A stretch of 64,000 nucleotides of DNA, taken from assembly GCF_000717875.1 (NCBI RefSeq), contig NZ_JOCT01000001.1:501916-565915 (forward strand), written 5' to 3'. Below are positions 25,825 to 34,062 of the stretch, one piece after another. Position 1 is the first letter of the stretch; every line of letters begins with the position of its first letter. Under the pieces are notes generated by a model. That model made no database searches. It saw only the letters and a list, made by a program, of their open reading frames with translations, and was not told the origin of the DNA. This DNA is from Streptomyces sp. NRRL S-455. Its GTDB lineage: Bacteria > Actinomycetota > Actinomycetes > Streptomycetales > Streptomycetaceae. Made by a program: the position numbers and the translations under genes.

Positions 25825-26793
25825 ATGAGCACCGTCACCTCCCCCAGCCGGGTCACGCCCGCGTCGAGCGACCGGCCCCGTCGCCGCCTCGACTGGCGTC
25901 TCCGCTTCGCCGCCCTGTCCCTGATCTGGGGCTTCAGCTTCCTCCTCATCAAGGTGGGCACCCAGGGATACGCCCCGTTCCAGGTCACCCTCGGCAGGCT
26001 GGTGTTCGGCACGGCGGTGCTGGCCGCCGCGATGGCCGTGCGGCGCGAGCGACTGCCTCGCGGGGCGCGCACCTGGACGCATCTGACGATCGCCGCGTTC
26101 CTGCTCAACGCCCTGCCCTTCTCGCTGTTCGCCTACGCCGAGCTGACCATCCCGTCCGCGCTGGCGGGCATCTGCAACGCGACCTCGCCGCTGTGGGGCA
26201 TGGCGCTGTCACTCGTCGCCCTGTCGGAGGACCGTCCGACCCGGGTGCGGGTCGCCGGGCTCGGTCTCGGCTTCCTCGGGGTCCTCACGGTGCTGGGCGC
26301 CTGGCAGGGCTTCCACGGCCTGGACGCCACCGGCACGGCACTGGCCCTGCTGGCCTCCCTCAGCTACCCGGTCGGCTGGATCTACGTCCGCCGCACCCTG
26401 GCCGGCACCGGCCACTCGCACCTGTCGATGACCGGCGCGCAGCTCCTGCTGGCCACCGTGCAACTGGCCGTCGTCACCCCGCTGTTCACAACCCTGCCCA
26501 CGCGCCTGCCCCTGACGCCGCTGCTCGCGATCGCCGCCCTGGGCGCGCTGGGCACGGGCCTCGCCGTGCTCCTCCAGTACGGCCTGGTGGCCGAGGTCGG
26601 CCCGACGACCGCCCAGATGGTCACGTACTTCATCCCGGTCATCGCCACGGCGGCGGGCGTCACACTCCTCGGCGAGCCCCTCGCGTGGTCGACACCGGTC
26701 GGGGCGGTGATCGTCCTGACGGGGGCCGCGCTCACACAGGTCCGGCCGAAGCCGCGGACGCAGGTGGCGGGCGTGAGCCCGCAGCGCGGGTGA
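25825..26793 (+). CDS. EamA/DMT-family exporter
   Basis: A 322-residue membrane protein with about ten helices in two EamA repeats. Repeat 1 starts LRFAALSLIWGFSFLLIKVG and repeat 2 after LASLSYPVGWIYVRRTLAG; each ends with the family pattern (LLGEPLAWSTPVGAVIVLTG in the second). Members export amino acids, metabolites or drugs; the substrate is unknown. ATG at 25825 is chosen, with 25813 (four residues longer) as alternative. It is divergent from lysR, its likely regulator. Confidence 0.92.
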   Translation: MSTVTSPSRVTPASSDRPRRRLDWRLRFAALSLIWGFSFLLIKVGTQGYAPFQVTLGRLVFGTAVLAAAMAVRRERLPRGARTWTHLTIAAFLLNALPFSLFAYAELTIPSALAGICNATSPLWGMALSLVALSEDRPTRVRVAGLGLGFLGVLTVLGAWQGFHGLDATGTALALLASLSYPVGWIYVRRTLAGTGHSHLSMTGAQLLLATVQLAVVTPLFTTLPTRLPLTPLLAIAALGALGTGLAVLLQYGLVAEVGPTTAQMVTYFIPVIATAAGVTLLGEPLAWSTPVGAVIVLTGAALTQVRPKPRTQVAGVSPQRG

Positions 26794-26870
26794 AAGCCCG
26801 TAGCCGGGCCCAGGCAGCGCGCGGACGCCTGTAGCGCGGACGAAGACAGCGGGCATAAGCCCGCAGCGCG
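26767..26870. repeat. two copies of a 22-bp hairpin repeat
   Basis: GCGGGC-GTGA-GCCCGCAGCGCG at 26767-26788 recurs as GCGGGC-ATAA-GCCCGCAGCGCG at 26849-26870 (20 of 22 identical). Each forms a GCGGGC/GCCCGC hairpin. The first lies in the last codons of the exporter gene, the second in the gap before the MocR gene. They may serve as terminators for the convergent pair. Confidence 0.55.
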
Positions 26871-27007
26871 AGCACAGGCCCGCGCGGCCGGTCACCGAAG
26901 GCTTCGGACGCGGCGGCTCGGACCACCGCCGTGAAGGCGACGGGGCCGGCCGGCACCTCGGTCGCGCCGGGTCGGCAACGCCTCGGACGCGGCCGCCACG
27001 CCACACC

Positions 27008-28339
27008 TCACGCCCAACCGCGCGCCGGAGCCGGCCCGAGGGCCGAGGCGATCGCGTCGGCCAGTGCCTCGGCCTCCCCCTCGGCGAGTGTCGAAACGGT
27101 GACCCGGACGCCGGGCGGTGAGCTCATCCGGAAGCGGGCGCCGGGGGCGACGGCCCACCCGGCGTGCAGCAGCCGGGCGACGGCACCGGTCTCGTCCGGC
27201 ACGGGCACCCACACGTTCATGCCGCTGCGCCCGTGCGCCGTGACGCCGCGCCGGTCGAGCGCGCCGATGAGCGCGTCCCGGCGGCGACCGTACGCCGCCG
27301 CCACCGCGCGCGTGTCCACCGCCCCGTCGGCCCACAGCCGCACCAGGGCCCGCTGCATCAGCCGGCTCACCCAGCCCGGCCCGAGCCGTTGCCGTCCTCG
27401 GACCCGGTCGACGGTGACGTCGTCCCCGGTGAGCAGGGCGAGCCGCAGATCGGGCCCGTAGGCCTTGGCGACCGAGCGCACCAACGCCCAGTGCCGGGTG
27501 GCGTTTGCCAGCGGATGGAGAGGGACGTCCACGATCCCGTGGCCGTGGTCGTCCTCGATCAGCAGGGTCTCCGGGTGCTCACGGAGAACGGACCGCAGGG
27601 CACGCGCGCGCGGGCCGCTCACCGCGGCACCGGTCGGGTTCTGGGCGCGGCCCGTGACGATCAGGGCACGCGCTCCGGCCCGCAGCACCCGATGCACGTC
27701 GTCGGCACGCGGCCCCTCGTCGTCGATGCCGACGGGGACGGTCCTCAGCCCGAGCGCGGGCACGAGGTCGAGGATGCTCCCCCATCCGGGGTCCTCCACG
27801 CCGACCGTGTCGCCTGGCTTGAGGTGGGCCACGAGCACCCGTTCGACGCCGTCCAGCGCGCCCGACACCACGGCGAGCGGCCCGTCAGGAACGCCGTCGG
27901 CGTCGAATCCCGCGCGTGCGAGCCGCGCCAGCTCCGGCTCCAGCGGATCCTCGCCGTACAGCACGGGGGCGAGATCGCCCGCGGCGGCGGCCGCCGCGAA
28001 GGCCGACGCGAGCGGCGGCAACAGCGCCGGGTCGGGATTGCCGGTCGCCACGTCGCGCACGCCCTCGGGCACGTCCACCCTGATGTGGTCCCGCCCGGTC
28101 GTGGCCGGCGCGGGACGCACTCGGCTGCCGCGCCGACCGGCGGTCTCGATGACACCACGCTCCCGCAGCGTCCGGTACGCGGCCGCGACCGTGTTCGGGT
28201 TCACCCCCAGACGCTCCGCCAACTCTCGCATGGGCGGCAGAAGTTGACCGGGTTGCAGCTCACCGGTCCCCACTGCCCGCTCGACGCTCGCGGAAATGTC
28301 CGCTGCGCGACGCCCGCTGATCGGATACTCTCCTAGCAC
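27008..28339 (-). CDS. MocR/PdxR-type GntR-aminotransferase regulator
   Basis: A 443-residue fusion. Residues 1-75 are a GntR winged helix (GELQPGQLLPPMRELAERLG, VNPNTVAAAYRTLRERGVIE). The rest is an aminotransferase class I/II fold with GWGS, AQNPTG, IEDDHGHG and a Lys in RSVAKAYGPDLRL that would bind pyridoxal phosphate. MocR proteins sense PLP and control B6 or amino-acid genes. GTG at 28339. It is divergent from a PNPOx-like gene with a palindrome between, so it may control that gene. Confidence 0.93.
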   Translation of the reverse strand: MLGEYPISGRRAADISASVERAVGTGELQPGQLLPPMRELAERLGVNPNTVAAAYRTLRERGVIETAGRRGSRVRPAPATTGRDHIRVDVPEGVRDVATGNPDPALLPPLASAFAAAAAAGDLAPVLYGEDPLEPELARLARAGFDADGVPDGPLAVVSGALDGVERVLVAHLKPGDTVGVEDPGWGSILDLVPALGLRTVPVGIDDEGPRADDVHRVLRAGARALIVTGRAQNPTGAAVSGPRARALRSVLREHPETLLIEDDHGHGIVDVPLHPLANATRHWALVRSVAKAYGPDLRLALLTGDDVTVDRVRGRQRLGPGWVSRLMQRALVRLWADGAVDTRAVAAAYGRRRDALIGALDRRGVTAHGRSGMNVWVPVPDETGAVARLLHAGWAVAPGARFRMSSPPGVRVTVSTLAEGEAEALADAIASALGPAPARGWA

Positions 28340-28350
28340 AAAAGCAAGTA

Positions 28351-28362
28351 TGCACTAGTGCA
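28351..28362. promoter_or_regulatory. 12-bp perfect palindrome between MocR and split-barrel genes
   Basis: TGCACTAGTGCA is a perfect palindrome in the 35-base divergent gap, with CTAGCAC nearby at 28334-28340. Its location just before both start codons fits binding by the MocR protein and mutual control. Confidence 0.5.
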
Positions 28363-28374
28363 ATGGAGAGCGCC

Positions 28375-29064
28375 ATGCAGGGGACCGCGCAGACGCCGTC
28401 GCAGCCCGCCGCCACCGCCTACACCCCGACCGACCGCACCGTCCCCACACGCGCGGCGGACCGGGCCTCGTACGACCGGGAACTGGTGCACGCGATACTC
28501 GACGAGGGCTACGTCTGCCACCTCGGCTTCGTCCGCGACGGCGCGCCGGTCGTACTGCCGACGCTGTACGCCCGGGTCGGCGAGCGGCTCTACGTACACG
28601 GCTCGACGGGCTCGCGTCCGCTGCGGGCGGCCGGTCAGGCCGACCCGGGACTGCCGGTCTGCCTGACCGTCACGCACGTCGACGGCCTGGTCCTGGCCCG
28701 GTCGGCCTTCCACCACTCGATCAACTACCGCTCCGTGGTGGTGCACGGCGTGGCCCATGACGTGACGGACCCCGAGGAGAAGCGGCAGTCCCTGGACGCG
28801 CTGGTCGACCACGTCGTGCCGGGCCGCGCCGCCGACTCACGGCCGGCCAGCAAGAAGGAGCTGGCCGCCACGGCCGTGATCCGCCTGGACCTCGACGAAG
28901 TCTCGGCAAAGCTGCGCACCGGCGGCGTGAACGACGAACCGGAGGACCTCACCCTTCCGCACTGGGCCGGAGTCGTTCCGGTCCACAAGAGTTACGGCAC
29001 CCCGATCCCCGACCCCGGCCTGGCCCTCGGTACGGAACTTCCCGACTACCTCAAGGCAAACTGA
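28375..29064 (+). CDS. pyridoxamine 5'-phosphate oxidase-family (NimA-like) protein
   Basis: A 229-residue split-barrel protein. The FMN-site pattern is GYVCHLGFVRDGAPVVLPTL, YVHGSTGSRPLR and TVTHVDGLVLARSAFHHSIN, close to NimA-like flavoproteins. The C-terminal part ends HWAGVVPVHKSYGTPIPDP. ATG at 28375 has GGAGAG at the right distance; an ATG at 28363 is the alternative. The adjacent divergent MocR regulator supports a link with B6 chemistry or with sensing it, though NimA-like proteins often act on other substrates. Confidence 0.9.
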   Translation: MQGTAQTPSQPAATAYTPTDRTVPTRAADRASYDRELVHAILDEGYVCHLGFVRDGAPVVLPTLYARVGERLYVHGSTGSRPLRAAGQADPGLPVCLTVTHVDGLVLARSAFHHSINYRSVVVHGVAHDVTDPEEKRQSLDALVDHVVPGRAADSRPASKKELAATAVIRLDLDEVSAKLRTGGVNDEPEDLTLPHWAGVVPVHKSYGTPIPDPGLALGTELPDYLKAN

Positions 29065-29068
29065 CCGG

Positions 29069-30004
29069 TCACACAAGCACCCCCGACCCGGCCCGCGCCT
29101 CCCCCACCGCAAGCCCCACGACCGACCCCAGCATCAGGAGGGTTCCGGCCACGGTCGCCACCGTCAGCTGCTCCCCGAGCAGAACAACGGCGAGCGCGGC
29201 CGCACTCACCGGCTCAAGCAGCATGACCACCGAGACGGTCGCCGACCGTACGACGGCCGCGCCGGCGAAATAGAGGCCGTAGGCCAGGGCCGTCGGCACA
29301 GCGGCGACATACGCCAGCAGAACCAGGAGCCGCCCGGGTTCCGCGGTGTGCGGCACCAGCCCCTCGCCCAGCGCGAACGGCAGCAGGCACAGGCTCGTCA
29401 CGGCGAACGCCCCGACGGTCGTCCGGGAGGCGTCGGTCGCGCCGTCCCGCCCCCACCGGCGGGTGAGCAGCGTCATCACGCTGTACCCGGCCGCGGACAG
29501 CAGCGCGAGCAGCACACCCCACGGGCGTACGGCCGTCCCCCCGCCGCCCAGTACGAGGACCGCGAGGCCGGCGAGGGCGCCCGCGACGGCGGCGGTCCCG
29601 CCTCGCCCCAGGCGTTCGGAGAGGGTCAGCCGGGCGCCGAGCGCGATGAGCACGGGCCCCGCGCCGAGTGTGACGACAGTGGCGACGGCGAGGCCCGTGG
29701 CCGCGACGGCCGCGAAGTAGGCCGTCTGGAACACCGCGAGTCCCAGCCCGGTGACCCCGGCCCGCAGCGCCCTGCGGGCGAGCGGCTCGGACACGGCGGT
29801 CCGGGCACGCGGCCGGACCAGGCGCACGGCGAGCAGCAGCACCAGGCCGGCGGCGCAGCGCCAGAAAGAGAGGGCGACGGGCCCCAGGTCACTGGTCCGG
29901 TAGACCAGGGAGGCGGCCGCGCCGGCGGTACCCCAGGCGACACCGGCGACGATCAGGTAGAGGAGGCCTCGCCCGACGGGCAGGCCGGAGACAGTCTTCG
30001 ACAC
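29069..30004 (-). CDS. EamA-family transporter
   Basis: A 311-residue protein with ten predicted helices. Repeat 1 opens with [20 protein letters not shown] and repeat 2 with [40 protein letters not shown] is the EamA end signature. GTG at 30004 has GGAGAGAAC upstream. The gene is convergent with the split-barrel gene (four bases between stops) and lies 226 bases downstream of a second EamA gene on the same strand. Substrate unknown. Confidence 0.92.
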   Translation of the reverse strand: MSKTVSGLPVGRGLLYLIVAGVAWGTAGAAASLVYRTSDLGPVALSFWRCAAGLVLLLAVRLVRPRARTAVSEPLARRALRAGVTGLGLAVFQTAYFAAVAATGLAVATVVTLGAGPVLIALGARLTLSERLGRGGTAAVAGALAGLAVLVLGGGGTAVRPWGVLLALLSAAGYSVMTLLTRRWGRDGATDASRTTVGAFAVTSLCLLPFALGEGLVPHTAEPGRLLVLLAYVAAVPTALAYGLYFAGAAVVRSATVSVVMLLEPVSAAALAVVLLGEQLTVATVAGTLLMLGSVVGLAVGEARAGSGVLV

Positions 30005-30230
30005 GTGTTCTCTCCGCAGACGCGCACGACACACCGCGCGGCATCGGCGGCGAGTGGTGCGCGGAAGTTCGGGAAGGGCCCCGGATCAGTGGATCAGCGG
30101 GGTCCGCGGACTTCGTCTGCGGGCAGCACCGTCCGGCCCGGCGACGACACGCCGGGCGCGGTTTCCGGAGGGCCCGCCTCAGGCGGCCGGAGGCGGAAGA
30201 ACGAGTGCGTTCGAAGGCATGATCGGCACC

Positions 30231-31235
30231 TTATGCGGCCGTTCCGGGCGTGGACAACTCCCTTTCCGGGCCGCCGCTCGCCACCGGCCGTCCGGAGCCC
30301 TTCGCGGGCGTCGAGGACTGCGCGATGAACGCGCCGACGAGCACGATCACGCCACCGGCGATCTGCGGCGCCGACAAGTGCTCGCCGAGCAGGACCCATG
30401 CCAGGACGGTGGCGATGACCGCTTCGAGACAGGCCACGACACCCGCGACCTGCGGGGAGAGCCGGCGCACGGAGAGCACACCGGTGACGTACGCGACGAC
30501 CGTCGCGACCAGGACGATCCAGGCCAGCAGGACGACGGCGGCGACGGGCGTGGCGTCCATGCGAGCGGTGCCCTGGAGCACGGACCATTCCATGCTCCAG
30601 GGCCGGGCGACGACGGTCAGCACGGCGGCGCCGACGAGCAGGCCGTAGGCGATGACGCCGAGCGGGTCGGGCGCCTCGTCCCCGGCATCGCTGCCCTGGT
30701 CGGAGAGGACGAAGTAGCCGACCTGGCAGCAGGCCGCGCCGAGCGCGAACAGCAGGCCCAGGGCGTCGAAGCCGAGGCCCGACCACACCTCGACGACACA
30801 CGCCAGCCCACCGACCGCGAGGACGACACCGACCGCGGCGGCACGCGACACGGGCCGCCGCTGGACGAAACGCACCCAGCCCAGCACCAGGGCGGGCGCC
30901 AGGTACTCGATGAGCAGCGCCACCCCGACAGGGATGCGGGAGAGCGCGGCGAAGTAGCAGGCCTGCACCCCCGCGACGGCCAGCAGCCCGAACCCGGCGA
31001 GCAGTCCGGGGCGTCGGCGCAGCAGCGCACGGTGGCGCACGGCGAGCGGCAGCATCACCAGGGCCGCCCCGGCCACCCGCAGCCACACCACGTGCAGCGG
31101 GTCGAGGCCCGCCTCGATCAGCGGCTTGGCCGCGACACCGGATCCACCGAAGGCCACCGCGGACAGGAGCGCGAGGCCGAGCCCCGCGCCCTTGCCGCGC
31201 CTGCTCGCACTGCTGTCAGACGTCCGCACCGGCAC
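30231..31235 (-). CDS. EamA-family transporter (RhaT/YedA-like)
   Basis: A 334-residue protein with ten helices. GLALLSAVAFGGSGVAAKPL opens repeat 1, VLGWVRFVQRR and GLGFDALGLLFALGAACCQV follow, and ACLEAVIATVLAWVLLGEHL is the closing signature of repeat 2. Cys-Cys in ACCQVGYF is unusual but harmless. GTG at 31235. The two EamA genes here are only distantly alike, so they are not a recent duplication. Substrate unknown. Confidence 0.92.
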   Translation of the reverse strand: MPVRTSDSSASRRGKGAGLGLALLSAVAFGGSGVAAKPLIEAGLDPLHVVWLRVAGAALVMLPLAVRHRALLRRRPGLLAGFGLLAVAGVQACYFAALSRIPVGVALLIEYLAPALVLGWVRFVQRRPVSRAAAVGVVLAVGGLACVVEVWSGLGFDALGLLFALGAACCQVGYFVLSDQGSDAGDEAPDPLGVIAYGLLVGAAVLTVVARPWSMEWSVLQGTARMDATPVAAVVLLAWIVLVATVVAYVTGVLSVRRLSPQVAGVVACLEAVIATVLAWVLLGEHLSAPQIAGGVIVLVGAFIAQSSTPAKGSGRPVASGGPERELSTPGTAA

Positions 31236-31310
31236 ATGATGGCAGGGGCCGACAGGAGCGTCACCCCCTATGGCACCTGTCTCACTGTCCGGACGGGGCG
31301 AGCCGCTCGG

Positions 31311-31500
31311 TCAGGGAGTGACTTCGCCGCCCTGGACGGATTCCTGAGGCCGGTCCGACCAGCCGTCGAGCAGGGCGAGCACCTCGTACGGATCGACACC
31401 GACTCGTTCGAGCACCTCGACCGCGCGCCTGCCGGTCCACCACGACCGCCGCGAGCAGGTCGGCACCGCGGGCCGACCGGCCGTGCCCCGCGGGGCAGGT
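31311..31500 (-). pseudogene. ClpN-like domain remnant
   Basis: A 62-codon open frame between an in-frame TGA at 31501 and a TGA at 31311 reads ADLLAAVVVDRQARAVEVLE, RVGVDPYEVLAL, then a short tail. The segment looks like the end of a Clp N-terminal (Clp_N) repeat protein, a class often found near PadR genes in Streptomyces. No start codon, ribosome site or upstream half is present, so most of the gene seems deleted. Identification is from a short stretch and is tentative. Confidence 0.45.
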
Positions 31501-31521
31501 TCACCTCGAGGGGGCCGGCCC

Positions 31522-32148
31522 TCAATCTTCGTCGGCGAGGATCAGATACAGCTTCTTGCGGGCTTCGTTGATGACGCCGAGCGCCTTCTCCCGCTGCTCC
31601 TTGCTGCCGGTCTTCCAGACCTGCCCAAAGGCCTCCATCAGCCCGAAGCCGGCCTGGCGGATCTCACCGAGGGCCTCCCAGTCGACCCCGCGGGAGGCCT
31701 CCTCCCAAGGAGCCTCGGGCCCTTCGTCGGCAGCGGCGCGGCCGGCCTCGGTGAGCGAGAACAGCTTCTTGCCACCCTCGGACTGGCTGATGATCAGCCC
31801 TTCGTCCTCCAGCAGCTGAAGGGTGGGGTACACCGAGCCGGGGCTGGGCTTCCACGCCCCGCCGCTACGCTCGGCGATCTCCTGGATCATCTCGTAGCCG
31901 TGCATCGGACGGTCCTTCAGCAGGGCCAGGATCGAGGCCCGCACGTCACCGCGCCGCGCCCTTCCCCTCGGCCCGCCGCGCCCTCGGCCGCCCCATGGGC
32001 CGGGACCGAATCCCGGGCCCCCGGGACCACCCCAGCCGGGGCCGCCCGGCCCGAAGGGACCGAAGGCCGCACGCAGCTGCTCGAAGCCGCCCCGGCCGGG
32101 ACGCGGTCCGCCGTGTCCATGTCCGCGCTCGAAACCATGGGTACGCAT
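31522..32148 (-). CDS. PadR-family transcriptional regulator
   Basis: A 208-residue regulator. The first 70 residues are Gly/Pro/Arg-rich and disordered. The PadR winged helix follows: VRASILALLKDRPMHGYEMI, SGGAWKPSPGSVYPTLQLLE and DEGLIISQSEGGKKLFSLTE. The C-terminal part is helical for dimerisation. ATG at 32148 has GGAGAG nine bases upstream. CGATATATCG at 32194-32203 in the promoter is a likely auto-operator. The target gene may have been the ClpN-like remnant downstream. Confidence 0.93.
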   Translation of the reverse strand: MRTHGFERGHGHGGPRPGRGGFEQLRAAFGPFGPGGPGWGGPGGPGFGPGPWGGRGRGGPRGRARRGDVRASILALLKDRPMHGYEMIQEIAERSGGAWKPSPGSVYPTLQLLEDEGLIISQSEGGKKLFSLTEAGRAAADEGPEAPWEEASRGVDWEALGEIRQAGFGLMEAFGQVWKTGSKEQREKALGVINEARKKLYLILADED

Positions 32149-32193
32149 CGCAACCACTCTCCATTCCATCTTTGATCTGTCGCGATGCCTCAA

Positions 32194-32203
32194 CGATATA
32201 TCG
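32194..32203. promoter_or_regulatory. candidate PadR operator palindrome
   Basis: CGATATATCG is a perfect 10-bp palindrome 46 bases upstream of the padR ATG, in a locally AT-rich spot. PadR proteins usually bind palindromes in their own promoters. Confidence 0.5.
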
Positions 32204-32325
32204 GAACAGTACGGTTGCCAAGGCCCGGTCGGCGGACGCCGGCGGGGCCCCTGGCCGGCAGAACCGGGCCAGGACTCGCGAATTGGCCTTGGTCTGCGAT
32301 TTCACGGAGCCCCTAACGTCGAGGC

Positions 32326-33144
32326 ATGCGGATCCGAATCGTCGACGCCTTCACCGACCGACCCTTCTCCGGCAACCCGGCCGGGGTGCTCCTGCTGGAA
32401 GAGGCGGATGCCTTCCCGGACGACGCCTGGCTGCAGAACGTCGCCCTCGAGGTCAACCACGCCGAGACCGCCTTCGCCCACCCGCTGCCCGAGGGCGGCG
32501 AGGCCGACTGGGCGCTGCGCTGGTTCACCCCGGCCGCCGAGGTCGCGATGTGCGGGCACGCGACCCTGGCCACCGCCCACGTCCTGCACACCACCGGTAC
32601 CCAGGAGGGCCCGGTGCGGTTCGCCACCCGCAGCGGCGTCCTCGTCGCCACGTCGGCGGACGACGGCTCCGTCACGCTGGACTTCCCGACGGCTCCGCTC
32701 ACCCCGGTGGACGTGCCCGACGGCCTCACCGAGGCCCTCGGCGCCGAGCCGCTCACGGCGTTCGACACCGGCCCGAACGTCGGCGACCTGCTCGTGGAGG
32801 TCGCCGACGAGAAGACGGTGCGCGGCCTCCGCCCGGACCTCAAGGCACTCGCCACCCACTCCGAGCGCGGCGTCATCGCCACGGCACTCGCGGAGGACCC
32901 GGCCCGGGGCTACGACTTCGTCTCGCGCTGCTTCTTCCCGAACGTCGGCATCGACGAGGACCCGGTGACCGGCAGCGCCCACACGGCGCTCGCCCCGTTC
33001 TGGTCCGAGCGCCTGGGCCGTCCCGGCCTCACCGGCCTGCAGGCCTCACCCCGCTCCGGCCGCGTCCGCACGGAGCTGCGCGGCGACCGTACCCTGCTGA
33101 CCGGCAGGGCGGTCACCGTCATCGAGGGTGAGCTGCTCGCCTAG
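32326..33144 (+). CDS. PhzF-family isomerase/epimerase-like protein
   Basis: A 272-residue PhzF-fold protein made of two similar halves. The catalytic Glu is in NHAETAF. Half signatures are FSGNPAGVLLLEEADAFPD, MCGHATLATAHVL and FFPNVGIDEDPVTGSAHTAL, all characteristic. PhzF itself isomerises a phenazine precursor, but most relatives act on unknown metabolites, and no phenazine genes are nearby. TAACGT lies six bases before the ATG with TTGGTC further up, indicating a leaderless mRNA. Confidence 0.93.
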   Translation: MRIRIVDAFTDRPFSGNPAGVLLLEEADAFPDDAWLQNVALEVNHAETAFAHPLPEGGEADWALRWFTPAAEVAMCGHATLATAHVLHTTGTQEGPVRFATRSGVLVATSADDGSVTLDFPTAPLTPVDVPDGLTEALGAEPLTAFDTGPNVGDLLVEVADEKTVRGLRPDLKALATHSERGVIATALAEDPARGYDFVSRCFFPNVGIDEDPVTGSAHTALAPFWSERLGRPGLTGLQASPRSGRVRTELRGDRTLLTGRAVTVIEGELLA

Positions 33145-33195
33145 ATCCAGCGAAGGGGCGCACGAACACCGTCGTACGCCCCTTTCTGCAGCCGT

Positions 33196-33996
33196 TCACG
33201 CCGTCGGCAGCCAGCCCACCTTGCCCGCCAGCAGCGCGTACCCCACGAACGCCCCGATGTCGAGCAGGGAGTGGGCCACCACGAGCGGGCCGACCCGGCC
33301 CCAGCGGCGGTAGAGGTAGACGAAGACGACGCCCATGACCATGTTGCCGATGAAGCCACCGATGCCCTGATAGAGGTGGTACGAGCCGCGCAGCAGGGAG
33401 CTGCCCATCAGCGCGGCCGTCGGGGTCCAGCCCAGCTGGCCGAGGCGGCGCAGCAGGTAGCCGACGACGATCACTTCCTCCAGCACCGCGTTCTGGATCG
33501 CCGAGAGGATCAGCACGGGGTACTTCCACCACACACCGGGCAGCGCCTCGGGCACCACGGTGAGGTTGAAGCCCAGGCCGCGGGCCGCCAGGTAGAAGGC
33601 GATGCCGGTGCTGCCGATGACCGCCGCGATCGCCGCGCCCCGGCCGAGGTCGGGCCAGGGGCGGGTGCGGTCGAAGCCGATCGTGCGCAGACCCGCGCCC
33701 TCGCGCAGCAGGAAGTGCGCGACGAGCGCGACGGGCACGAGCGCCGTGGTGATCCCGAACAGCTGCCAGGTCAGGTCGAGCCAGGGCCGGCCGGGCGCGG
33801 CCGAGGCGTTCATCGTGGCGGCCTGGTCCTTGAGCCCGCCCGGCTTGGTGACCGAACCGATGAAGCTGATCAGCGCGGACACGCCGCTCGCCCCGAGTGA
33901 CAGCGCGAGGACGAGCAGGGTCTCGTTGCGGAGCATCCGCCGTGAGAGCCGCTGCTGGGGAATGGAATCGGCCACCGGGCTCGCCTCCGCCTGCAC
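33196..33996 (-). CDS. CPBP-family intramembrane metalloprotease
   Basis: A 266-residue membrane protein with about eight helices. Motif 1 of the CPBP/Abi family normally reads EExxxR; here NAVLEEVIVVGYLLRRLG has the two Glu but Val where Arg is expected. Motif 2 is seen in GSSLLRGSYHLYQG with its His, and a later His is in VVAHSLLD. GTG at 33996 with GGAGG five bases before it is preferred. Relatives cleave membrane proteins or act in bacteriocin self-immunity. Substrate unknown. Confidence 0.88.
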   Translation of the reverse strand: MQAEASPVADSIPQQRLSRRMLRNETLLVLALSLGASGVSALISFIGSVTKPGGLKDQAATMNASAAPGRPWLDLTWQLFGITTALVPVALVAHFLLREGAGLRTIGFDRTRPWPDLGRGAAIAAVIGSTGIAFYLAARGLGFNLTVVPEALPGVWWKYPVLILSAIQNAVLEEVIVVGYLLRRLGQLGWTPTAALMGSSLLRGSYHLYQGIGGFIGNMVMGVVFVYLYRRWGRVGPLVVAHSLLDIGAFVGYALLAGKVGWLPTA

Positions 33997-34062
33997 ACCT
34001 GCCTCCACTTCACCGACTGTCGGATCAGTATGGCGGCAGCAGGATGTCACCCCGACGGCGCG

